64,000 bases of DNA, from assembly GCA_949752745.1 (NCBI GenBank), contig OX457027.1:18122603-18186602 (forward strand). Reading direction: 5' to 3'. This document shows positions 12,290 to 24,700 of the stretch, in pieces. Below the pieces are notes generated by a model that worked only from the letters and a program-made list of their open reading frames with translations, searched no databases and was not told the DNA's origin. A program made the translations under genes and the position numbers. Each line of letters begins with the position of its first letter. Position 1 is the stretch's first letter. Origin of the DNA: Protula sp. h YS-2021. Its lineage: Eukaryota > Annelida > Polychaeta > Sabellida > Serpulidae.

Positions 12290-15200
12290 GATTATATATC
12301 TGAGTTATATCTATAAATTCCTAAAATTGCTCGTGTTTATAGTTTGTTTCGTAAGATCACTATTTCAGATATTTCATATGTTCAGCGTGTTGCACATTTT
12401 GCACAGGAAAATAATTGCGTAATAAACATGTTGCAACTTGTTAGTAGCATTGATCTATGAGTTTGTAAGCTTAGCACATAGAGCATAGCATATTTTATAA
12501 AGCTAAACTATCTTTTTGAACTGAACATGTGAACAGGAGACTTGAAAAGTGCTTTAAAAGATGCCGAAAAAGCAGTTGTACTTGACAGTAAAAATCCGGT
12601 AAGTGCACCAGAAAAATCCATACGTGTTATTTCAAAAATATATTTGGTTGTAAAGTAATTATTTTGCTAAAACCAGAGTACGTTCCTGGAAAGAAAAGAA
12701 CGAATATACAGTTAATGGGTATCTTAAAATCCAAGTAGCTTCACTTATCATTCGACATTTGAGCATTAAAATCATGATTTCAAGTTTAAGCAACTTAAAC
12801 CTTTCCGAATAACACAGATTTGAATTGCACCATTGCATCTTTTCATAGGATGTTTATTGTGTGCGGGCATTAGTTCGAAATACGAGGGAAGAAGAAAAGG
12901 AGGTAATTCCAACAAATACGTTCCTTTTAAATTTATTTTGAATATGTTTTAAAAGTTTATTATAAGCAAAATCAACACACAATTTGATATAATGCTGGAT
13001 TATTTTACATTCTGAGTAACATATTCTATTTCAAGCCTGTGGCCTATTTGTTGTATATTGTCAAATAACATGAAACTACCAAGATATAACAGACCAGTCT
13101 TCCCTTTCCTGGATGAAAAAGTTTTTCTTTCGGATGTATGCTTTTCTATTCCCTTTTTAACAGTCTAGGTGTTTAGATTACTTTCATAGCTTTTGCTTTA
13201 CAGAAGAAAACATCTGACAGTGAACAACATAGTAAAAATGTGGCGACTCTAGTTACTGAAGGTTTCAGTTGAATATCTTCTGAGCATAAAGCTTGTGCAA
13301 GTTCCAGTGCCTTCTCTTTATCACACTCACAGCACATGTTTAGGCTATTTNNNNNNNNNNNNNNNNNNNNNNNNNNNNNNNNNNNNNNNNNNNNNNNNNN
13401 NNNNNNNNNNNNNNNNNNNNNNNNNNNNNNNNNNNNNNNNNNNNNNNNNNNNNNNNNNNNNNNNNNNNNNNNNNNNNNNNNNNNNNNNNNNNNNNNNNNN
13501 NNNNNNNNNNNNNNNNNNNNNNNNNNNNNNNNNNNNNNNNNNNNNNNNNNGTTTAGGCTATTTAGATTGTCATTTAAGTGTCCGTTGAATTATTAGCATT
13601 AACACTACAAATTTGCAATATTATTTAGCATATTATTGTGTCAGACAACAAAGCCGATATATTTCTGATTACTTAAGGTTGTTCTTTTGATTTCTAGGCT
13701 TTACTAGATGTACAAACAGCACTGAAGTACAACCCGAAGCATTTATGTTCTCTCATTCTGAGGGGTACTCTGGCACAACCCCTGGTACTGGGAATTTTTT
13801 ATCTTGTCTTACAGCGTAACGAGATAAACTAAAATCTTTAATAAGCATGTGGACTTTTCTTATAGTAACAATCGCGAACAGGTTACCAATATAAAACAGC
13901 CATGGCGTGGAGTTTTTGTTATAGTTTCTCACTTGAAAAGGTTTATGCAGCTTATTCACGCTTGTTTTAAAATCATCATGAATTCAAATTTCCGGGTTGG
14001 TATTATTTATAGGGTCCTTCGCAATGGAAAGCACTTTGACCAGGACTAATAAAAAGTGCTGCTCTTTGTGAGGTGATTCTTTTACGGTTTGGTCCCAGCA
14101 TTTCCCTGTCATATCTTTTGGATGGATATTGTGTCAGTAACTCGAACACTACACTTATGCGGGAGAAATGTACGGAAGACCAGAGCCGCCATGTTTTGTT
14201 CTTTAGACTTCAGGGGACCAAAGTACCGAGTTACAACTCTGTACTTTAGACTTACGTAACTTAGTACCTATGCAGGGAGAAACTGATATTGATTGTTGCA
14301 CTGGTTATTGTTTTCAGGCATCAGATGACATTTTTACAACCGGAAAAGTAAGGAACGAAGATCACATACAGGTACTTTATTCAACAAACTGAAAATATAC
14401 AAACATCCATATTCTTTAAACGCTTGAACATTTAACAATGAAACAATTAACAATAAATTCAATGCTCCCTCAAATCTTTGATTATTGCTTAATGAAATTA
14501 ACAACATACTATGCATAAAATGTAATTTTGTGACGTATGAGGGATAACATTGTGAACTGCCATTGCGCCTAGAATCAATATTTAACCAAAAAAGGCTTGA
14601 TTTTCATTGGTTGTCTTAATTTATCTGAATTTCTTTAACTTCCCAAAAAGCCGTTAACTAGCCATTGGATAAATCTGGTAAATGCTGTGTTGTGTGACTT
14701 TGTGATGCATATTTCATTATTTGTGTCTCCTTTCTGTTCTCTCTTATTCCCTATTCTCTGCTAGTGCACTCCCCGGTAAGCACACCCAAGTAAAACCCAT
14801 GTAAAACCCAGGGTTGTTTTTGGTCCTTCCCACGTGAATCCCATGCATGGGATTTGCATGGGAATGAGACAAAAATCGAGGTAAAATCCATGGTCGGAAT
14901 TCCCACGCATAATCCATACGGGAAATACATGGGCATTCCCGGGCAGATTTTGGTCAAAAAAATGGTGTCTCCACGGGTTTTACATGGGACGACCCACTCT
15001 GGGCATACACGATAACTCCATCGAATACACAGACATGAACCTTTATAACTATAGTGTAGTTATAAAGTACTCCTTAAAAGAATTTTAAGCATAAAAATTT
15101 TAGTGAAATTCGTATTTCCATGTCTAACTTTCTATTATACTTAGAAAAAATGCAGCCCTCCACCAAAATATGCAGAATGTAGCAAAATTTAAATATATTA

Positions 15201-16463
15201 TCGCTCAATGGCGGCTGTTTCCGGTCTGCGATAATAAGCCCACATTGCCAGACTGCGCATAATATACGTGTATTTTACATGGGAATGCCCATATGGGAAA
15301 TCCCACGTAAAATATACGTGTAATATACGTGTATTTTACATGGGAATGCCCATATGGGAAATCCCACGTAAAATATACGTGTAATATACAAATGACTTCT
15401 AATGAAATTTTACGTGGGAATTCAAATGTATAATATATAAAACCCATACGTATCCCACATGGGAAAATTTTCTGTGCTTACTGGGCTATGCTTTTCCCAA
15501 GTAAAACCCATGTGTTTCCCAGATAATTCCCATCCTGGGCCTTCCTATGGAAATCCCAGATAATGGTGAAGATGGGAAAAATATGACATGGAGTTGCCCA
15601 TGCATTTCCCAGTTGGGACCCACCTGGGTTTACCCGGGTGGGATTTACGTGGGTATTCCATTCATATTTCATGTGTATTTTACAGGGGGTTTCCCAGGGT
15701 GGGAAAACCCAGGCATTTCCCACCCAGAAATGGCTCCTTTCTCCACGGGATGAATATGGGTTTTCCCCTTTCCCACCTTCCCATGCAAATCCCAATTAAA
15801 ACCCATACGTATCCCACATGGGAAAATTTTCTGTGCTTACTGGGTCTTTCTCTCTTATGTCTTGTTGTAACATTTATATGGCGACAAATTCAGATCAAAG
15901 AACAGCCATTTTAACTCCTTAAGGCGTTCACTGTAAATTGGGAGTGCTTAATCCTATAAATAAGTTCAGTGCAAACATTATATGCTGTGACTCTACAGTC
16001 CCACTGCGAACAGGTAAGCAGCTGAAAGGGAAATTTCAAACTGACTTAAAGCTGGAATAATAAAACTAATAAAAATAATAAAACTAAGAAATATTATGAT
16101 ATCATATTCAGTTATAAACAAGTATGTCAGTAAAACTGACTAAGTGCTCCGGAGGCTTGCAATTCCAGGATTTCATTTTTCGGGGCCAGAAAACCTATAC
16201 CCAGGTGCACCACTACACCCTGCATTCTTTCCCTACGCAAGATTTAACTGGAATCCCTCGAGTAGTTTCTGAGATCTATCGCACAAAAAAAAATCGTATT
16301 CCAAATGTTGACAGACGGACGGACGGACAGACCTAAATTCAATAGTCCCCCGCTTCGAGCTACGCAGCGGCGGAGGACTAGAACTATCTAATATAGAATC
16401 TAGATTATACTGAACTTTAAGAGTGATCACAGGCGTCCTACAGACATCATTAAATTTTCAAGG

Positions 16464-16506
<43 letters not shown>

Positions 16507-17110
16507 ATAAAAAATGTCGGTCAGAGTTAAAACAAGAGTGATACAAGAACTTTATACTGGTGGTGTTTTTCTGCATTTTGGTTGTTATCAACCGCAGGCT
16601 TTTCATTCAAATCTTTTCCATAGGATTATTTTCATACAATGTTTAATCGGTTATCTTATAGAACATTAATGAAATCGATATGCGATTGGTCTAATTAACC
16701 ACGGCCAGTTGCCATGGAAGTACGTCATATTTTCAAATGTTTAAATTTATTTTAAATTATAAGAAATACATAAAACATAGCATGGGGCGTACTAGACTAC
16801 AGTCGTTTTCTTAAATAAGGAAAAAGCAAGCTGATAACTGTACATTTGTGTCTGCGGTGTTCTTTATCCCTGTATAAACTTTCAAATATGTTTTAGTGTG
16901 AATAAAAAATCACTGAAGTTTTGTCCATGTTCTGTTTACGATAGTGCGAGAATAGCGACACAGTTGTATTAACACACACCCATTGAAAGTGTTTTCATGT
17001 GTTGTTCTTCTACCTTGCCTATGTTATATTAATTTAGCTCTATAAAGTGAACACAATATCTAAATGTATTTTTATCTTGATGAAAAATAAGGCTAAAGAT
17101 ATTTCTGCTT

Positions 17111-17148
<38 letters not shown>

Positions 17149-18667
17149 ATAAATATATTTCGGTTATCACAACAGAATTCGATTACTACGTCATTATTGG
17201 ACGACATATAATAAAGGCTGCAACGTCTCCCGTTTAACTCTCTAGATTGGTATAAGAAAGGCTTCCCAGTTATCCCGTACTGTGATCCAGCACAGGAAGC
17301 AGCCGTTAACAACAGTAACCCAGGTCATAAGGGGACCGTAACAAAAAATTGTCGCTTACACTGCGGCAAAAAAAAATGTGCTTTTCAAGAAACTCCAGGA
17401 CATTAATCAGGCCCTGCTTGGCTTATACAATGAGATGTAGTCTATAACAACAGCAAAAAGCCGGAAGGACGGAACGACTTCCGCATTGAACTGGCGGATA
17501 ATCTCGGCATGTTTCTTCATTGTAGCCGAGTAAATGAGTCAAGTCGAGCAAGACAAAATTAATACCGGGAGTTTCCGAAAAGAAGCTCCCCCCATATAAA
17601 AGCCCCGGGGCTCTTATTAGGAAACTGTTTCCCAATAGAAGCCCCGGGGCTTCTATTTGGATTTAAAATAAAGACCTGAAAAAATCGTTTCCTAATAAAA
17701 GCCCCCTTTCTTCCCTGCAAGTCTTTTTAAAACTCGTGTTTTTGTCGTAATGCAGACACGGTGCACTTAATCCTTTGATATGAGGCAGCCCCTAGACATG
17801 CTCTGCATCGTTGCATAATCCTGTGCACTGCACAAGGCAAATACACTACCCCTCCCCACTGCCACCTCTACTCCGTAGTAATACTGGAAATATAAGCGGC
17901 TGAGTACTGAAACGGGCGGCGTGATGTTGCCCCTCCTTACCTGCAAGTCTTTTTAGAACTTATGTTTACTAGCAATGCAGACACGGTGCACTTAATCCTT
18001 TGATGTGAGGCAAACCCCTAGACACGTTCTGCGTCGTTGCTTAATCCTGTGCTTCCTACAAGGCAACCCCCCCCCCCCCACTTTACCAGACTTTTTTAGT
18101 TACTGTTGTTTTTGTGTGTTTTATTTTTGGTGCTGAAATCCTCAGAATGTACGTTTTAATAAGACATTGATGGTAAATTTTCTTTTTTTTCAATAAAAAC
18201 TTACCGACCGACAACCCCCCCCCCCCCCCCATCTAAAAAAATAGAAGCCCCGGGGCTCTAATTAGGAAACTGTTTCCTGATAGAAGCCCCGGGGCTTCTA
18301 TTTGGTTTCTAAATGAGCACCTGAAATTGGCCAGTTTCCAAATAGAAGCCCTGGGCTTTTTTCGGAAATCCCCGGTACATTCATAACCTGAAAAAAATCC
18401 TATAGCATTCTTTTTTATAAGCGCAGATGCATGTGTTTGCCGAATAAATAATTGTTCTAGCAACAAGAAAAAACCAGCCCATATGAATCCACTGTATGAC
18501 TGCTACCAGACACATCGAACGCTATTGTCACAATTGTGTGTCGTATTTGAAGACAAGTCTAAGTAATCACAGGAGCCATTATTTACGCTTATGGGACTTG
18601 AATGCTATTTATGTGAATTAAACACGCATAACAAGTTTCAGACAGGAGAAATTAGAGATAGTTCTTT

Positions 18668-18736
<69 letters not shown>

Positions 18737-21700
18737 ACAAACACAGTTTGGCAAATGCATTTTGTTTCCTTAAAAATGCTGCATATACCCGGTATGTAAG
18801 CATGGATAATTTCGCCTCCTGCTGAAGGGAGAGGGGGTGGGGGCAGGTTTTACCTGTAAATAGGTACAGAAACCCGAAAATTAAGTGCTAAGGGAAATGA
18901 TATTTTATGAAATCCCTCGTCTTGATGAACACTAGTTGTTGTAGGTTATCTAAGGAGTTTATATAAATAAATATAAATTTAAACACGGCGCCATTTTCCC
19001 ATTTGTGTAGTAAAAGAGGAATTACTCAAAATTCGAAATAATGCGTCATGTATAAATAATTCAGAATATTTTTATTTCATTTTAGCACATAAAAGGTTAA
19101 GTAATATATCTCTAAATATATTAAAGATAGATTTGGCTTCATTACTAGTCTATTCGATTTACGGATATCTCTTCTTATTATTTATATATCATATTAAATT
19201 CGTGATATATTAAAGTGAGCTGTGTCTCTTCAATTGGATAGATATATATACAATACCTATATAATTCCTATTCTCGTTGAAGATAAAGCGATCTTTTCTC
19301 ACTATATAATTTTTTTCTCTACAGGCCTGCAGTATCAACCCAGACTGTCACAATTACTTGAGCGTGACAGATTTTCGCCATGCTGACATCATCACATTTT
19401 ACGAGCGCTTCTTGTACTCGCTCAACGTTCCTCACACCATTTCGGAGATTGATCTAGTCACGGCGGAGAGTATTGGAAGTGACGTCACTGGATCGCAGCA
19501 AATCAGTGAGTGCCGAGATTATGTCCATGATCATCAGGATGGGGGGGGGGGGGGGGGGGACGAAGGAACATCGTGACTTCAGTGTGATTTACGTATAGAT
19601 GGCCCCCAATCTATGCATTAGAAACCTAGTGGAGCTCGAATATTAAGACTGGATTTAATTTTCAACACACAAAGGAAACAACCCCGGAGTTTGGAGTTAA
19701 TTCCAGACTGAAATTCCAGAACTGAAGTCAGAGAAAAGAAACATGCGAAGCGAGAGGCAGATTGCGGGTAGAATGACTTTGTACCCGTGGGGGGGGGGGG
19801 GCGCAAATTCCCACCCCAAACTCACTTCATTTCACCAAGATCATAAGTATATACTGTCACAATGTTTTTGCTTCATATTTTTTATGTAGTTATATTTATC
19901 TGGGGTTAAAATATGGCACCATTCTCGGTCGGATCCTATACATTGAGTTGCACGACCTACTTCGCAACTTATTCATATAGTTTTATAGGCAATGTGTCTG
20001 ATTCTGCCCCGCCTATGCAAAGTCGGTATGTTCTCGGCTTCCGCTTTTAGTTCGAAGTTTCTAACAAACGGGTGTCAATTGTATGACGCACGTGCCCCGA
20101 ACCTGTGGCTTATACGCACCCAACCTGTGGCATATGTACCCCGAACCTGTGGCATACGGCCCGGAACCTGTGGCATATGTGCCCCGAACCGGTGGCATAT
20201 GTGCCCCGAACCTGTGGCGTACGGCCCGGAACCTGTGGCGTACGTGCACCGAACCTGCAGCGATAAAATGTTATCCAGTTTTCAACCGTGCTTTTCATTA
20301 TAATGAATTTTAAGTAGGCCAAGGACAGATTATATTGTGTCAAGGACAAATTATATATTGGCCATTTTTCGTAGTCATCCAGGACTCAGATTTAATCCGA
20401 ACTAATCCACCCCACCCCACCCCTCTCTCTCCACTGTTATACACAAACTTATGTTGAAATCTTTCTGTTAAATTTCGATATCCGATGCCGAAATTTGTTG
20501 AAATCTTTCTGTTAAGTTTCGACATCCCGAGCAGCGTCTCAAGCAAGCTTGCGACCCAGCACAGACGAGCTCTCGAGAGAAAACCCCATGAAATTCGTTC
20601 AGCACCAACTTTACTTCCAAAGCGGTGGAAACAAACCTTTCAAGTAGGTCTTGTGAATTGGAATAAATGAAAAACATCAACAAGCGTAGGTTGTTTCGTT
20701 GACTAAATTACTGATATCAAATGTTTTCCAAACATGTCGATTTATACGATTAAAAAGTATTCTTGACATTTATTGCACAAAAGAACTGATAGTGTTAAAA
20801 GCGTTTCCGATAGCTTTTTAATCATGCTAATAAAGTGACCAAAAGTCTAGTTGATCTTCGCGTTTTAGGAGACAAAAATTTGAAATGGTAAAGCTAAAAA
20901 ATGCGTTATAATTTCAGGTGCGGAATGCAGAAACAGGAAAACTGTAATCCACAGCAAATCGTGCTGAGAAGAAAGCAATATGGCCAAGCAATACGGGAGC
21001 ACATGACGCGGCCGAAAACGGCCCAAGAATATATAGGTGCTTTTTCCCATTATTGAAAAAACAAGCATGTCCAGGGACATGGTGACCAGCCGTGACTTAC
21101 AGAATATATATCCAAGAATCACAGACAAAATCATGATCAAATTCGCAGGACAGCGGTTACGAAAAAAGCCGTAATTTGAATGGAGAAAATAGTCGCTCAC
21201 TTGATCATTGTAGTTGTGGCTGATGAGGAGTCATTCTTTTCAATTCTTTCATAAGGGGAAAAAATTAAAAAATGCCCCCCATTTGGCCAATTTTTGGCGG
21301 ATCGCCAAAATGAGTAATTTTTCAAAAGAGGCCCAGCTAGGGAGTATTCGTGCAAAATTTGAAGAAAATCTGATCAAAATTGTGGGATAAGAAGCATTTT
21401 GAAAATTGGCAACCACAAAATTACAAATGTCTGCCATTTGGCCAATTTTGGGCGGATCACCAAAAAACAGCAAATTTTCAAGAGAGGTCTACCCAGAGAA
21501 CAAGTATCCAGAATCGGAAAAGAATGCGATCAAAATTGTGGGAGAAGAAGCAATTTGAAAATTTGACACCAAAATATTAAAAAATGTCCCCCATTTAGCC
21601 AATTTTTGGCGGTTCGCCAAAACGAGCAATTGTTCAAACGAGGTCAATCCAGGGAATATTGGTGCAAAATTTGAAGAAAATGTGATCAAAATTGTGGGAG

Positions 21701-24700
21701 AAGAAGTATTTGGAAAATTGGCAACCACAAAATTACAGATGTCTTCCATTTAGCCAATTTTTGGCGGATCGCCAAAAAGAGTAATTTTTCAAGAGAGGTC
21801 TACCTAGAGAACAAGTATCCTAAATTGGAAAAGAATCCGATCAAAATTGTGCGAGAAGAAACAATTTGAAAATTGTAAACCAAAAAATTTGAAAATGTCA
21901 CCCATTTGGCTAATTTTTGGCGGATCGCCAAAATAAGTAATTTTTCAAAAGAGGTCTACCTAGGAAATATGGGTGCAAAATTTGAAGACAATCTGATCAA
22001 AATTGTGGGAGAAAAAGCATTTTGAAAATTAGCAACCACAAAATTACAATGTCCCCCATTTGGCCAATTTTTGGCGGATAGCCAAAAAAAAAGTAATTTT
22101 TCAAGAGAGGTCTACTGTGAAAACAACCAACAAAAATTAAAAAGGAATCCGATTAAAATTGTGCGAGAAGAAGCAATTTGACACCAAAAACTTAAAAAAT
22201 GTCCCCCATTTGGCCATTTTTTGGCGGATCGCCAAAATGAGTAATTTTTCAAAAGAGGCCTACCTAAGGAATATTCTTGCAAAATTTGAAGAAAATCTGA
22301 TCAAAATTGTGGGAGAAGAAGCATTTTGAAAATTGGCAACCACAAAATTACAAATGTCCCCCATTTAGCCAATTTTTGGCGGATCGCCAAAAACAGTAAT
22401 TTTTCAAGTGAGGTCTACCTAGAGAACATTCGTGTATACTTTGAGAGGAATCCGATCAAAACTGAAGGAGAAGAAGCATTTTAAGTAAAAGTTTACACAC
22501 GTACATACATACGTACATACGTACATACAGACGACGGATACCCCTCTATTGATAAGATAAGACCAGCCCGACATAGTCGGCTGGTCTAAAAGCTGGTCGT
22601 AGTTTCACTTAAGGTCATGGTCTTGAAATAATAATTCCTTATGCATATTTTTGCCATCTTTTCCGCTGTTCTGTTACGCTGTTATTGCGATATTAACTGC
22701 GCTTATTTCAATACCGGAAGAACACGGAATGTCGCTGTGTGTATCTTCTAGTTTTATTCTCAGCAAAAACATCACTTTCCTTGCAAATGTGCACTGGCAA
22801 ATTATGAAATAAAATGACTACCACAGTTCTCGCTTGTTCTCCTACAGCGAACTTACAAAAGCAACGGCTGAGAAAGAAGTCTGAAGAACACAGAAAGAAG
22901 AGAGCTCAAACAGCAATGGAAACGGAGTCACGGAAATTCACACCCACTCCGTATAGGTCAGGGCCTATCCACCCCATTTTTAAAATGTCATTTTCCTTGA
23001 CGCATCCAAAAGTAAGACTTTCAAATGTTTAAATTTCTGTTGAAAAGACTTGTTGCTAACTCATCTAACATTAACTATTTGAATCGTGTTATTAAATCTG
23101 TTGTAAAGAATTTCATTAAAGTTCTTCATCAGGACTTAAAAAATTAAACGATTACACTCTTAAAAATAATGATAGTAACGCCTGCCACAGGTGCAAAACG
23201 CCGAGCACAGGTGTTCCGGAACTAGACCGCATCGCAGCCACTTTACGGACACATACGACAATGGACGGGCGGAAGACAAGAACTACGCAAAACACTCATC
23301 ACCACCCAGCCGGTGGCTACGACCTCCAAGAAAGTCAAGGTATCTCCCTGTTCCTGCGCCGTCGCTCATCTTTTTCTACAATTAAACGTCACTTATGGAA
23401 AGGGGTCTCCCTCCCTCCCCTCTCTGTCAACTAGACAATCGCGATGCTAGAAATTTTAGTGCATGAATGTTTGCAGTATTTACCATGAATGTTTGCATAA
23501 CGCAGTCCTAAAAGATAGTTTGATTTCAATTATCAACCCACTACATTCGCCCACCCACGGGGGAATCCATGCAGGAAGTACGTATAGAGGGGCTCGGGTA
23601 GAGATTTTGGATAAGCTCATGATTTAGTGAATGACAGACGTCACAATTTTTCGTGCGTGGGGAGAGGGGGGTCAGGGGGCGGGTAAAAATGAACATTTTG
23701 CGAACGCACTTGATCGATGGCGGCACGGTCCGTCACCTCAGATTCAGTATAAAATTTTAACTTTATAAACATTATTTTCTCATGAATCAAAACAATATGA
23801 TCTTTTATCGAAACTTTAAAAATCTACAATTAAAACCGGATGCTGCACCTAAAATTGTGAAGGAACTAGTTTTTCAACTTGTTTCTACCAATACCAAGCA
23901 GGTGCTTGTTTTATGTATAACTCACGCGATGATCGATTTGTGTATTTAGCAGGTCTTTATGGAGGTGAACGTCGACGACGCTCCAAGAATGTATTACAGG
24001 TATATTTTAGTGAAGTTTATAGATGTGGATATGAAGTTCTGCACAAAAGTCGAAGCCGGCTTAGTGTGATGCGAAATGAAAATCATAATATATATAACAT
24101 CATGATTTTATGGCTTTGACATTCTATAATAAACACCGTATTATCATAAGAAACTGGATATTTTTTGGTAGTCTATTCCGGAATAGACTACCGATAAATC
24201 GAATGTCAAATAAATCAATAATGCTTCATTTTTCTCACACCAAAGGCTGAAAACAAGTTGAACAATGTAAATTCTTATCTTTCGGCGAAACGAAAATAAC
24301 AATATTGAAAAATTGAGTGTTATTCTGGCTTTTTGTTAAAATGTCGGGAGTTCAGTGTTGAGAAAATAAGTTTTTTTTACATAATTTGCAACCGAAAATG
24401 GTGAAATAGTGAAAAAAATCGATTTCTGTGACATTTGATTTATCGGTAGTCTATTCCGGAATAGCCTACAAAAAATATATGGTTTCGTATTTACTTCAGA
24501 ATTCTTATTTTAAATAATACGGTGTTAATATATAACCAGGGGGTATTCGTTTAAATGTCTCTCTATGGGACGTGGCTCCCCTCTTGTCTGGATACTCGGA
24601 ACCGCGGTTAGTCCACCCTTCATCCCTAGGACCTCCAGTTCTTTCACTGTATCTGACATCCTAACGAGCTGCTTTGTTTTCTTACAACCTTTTTGGCATT

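Larger units (their letters stand above)
14348..19324 (+). other. Intron of the TPR gene
   Basis: Filled by a foldback element (about 14762-15843), poly-T runs (16466-16505 and 17112-17147), a dispersed repeat with CCCCGGGG palindromes (17560-18375) and a TA microsatellite (18670-18731). No further coding exons were recognised. Confidence 0.6.

Noticed and set aside
12098..12422. Leu/Ser-rich proteins over the CT microsatellite
   Set aside because: Artefact of (CT)n, which is open in two frames.
15205..15914. Several overlapping frames of 70-108 codons
   Set aside because: They come from the palindromic foldback element, with frames on both strands mirroring each other.
20061..20349. Frames with HMCPEPVAYGPEPVA-type repeats
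   Set aside because: Translation of the GAACCTGTGGCATA minisatellite.
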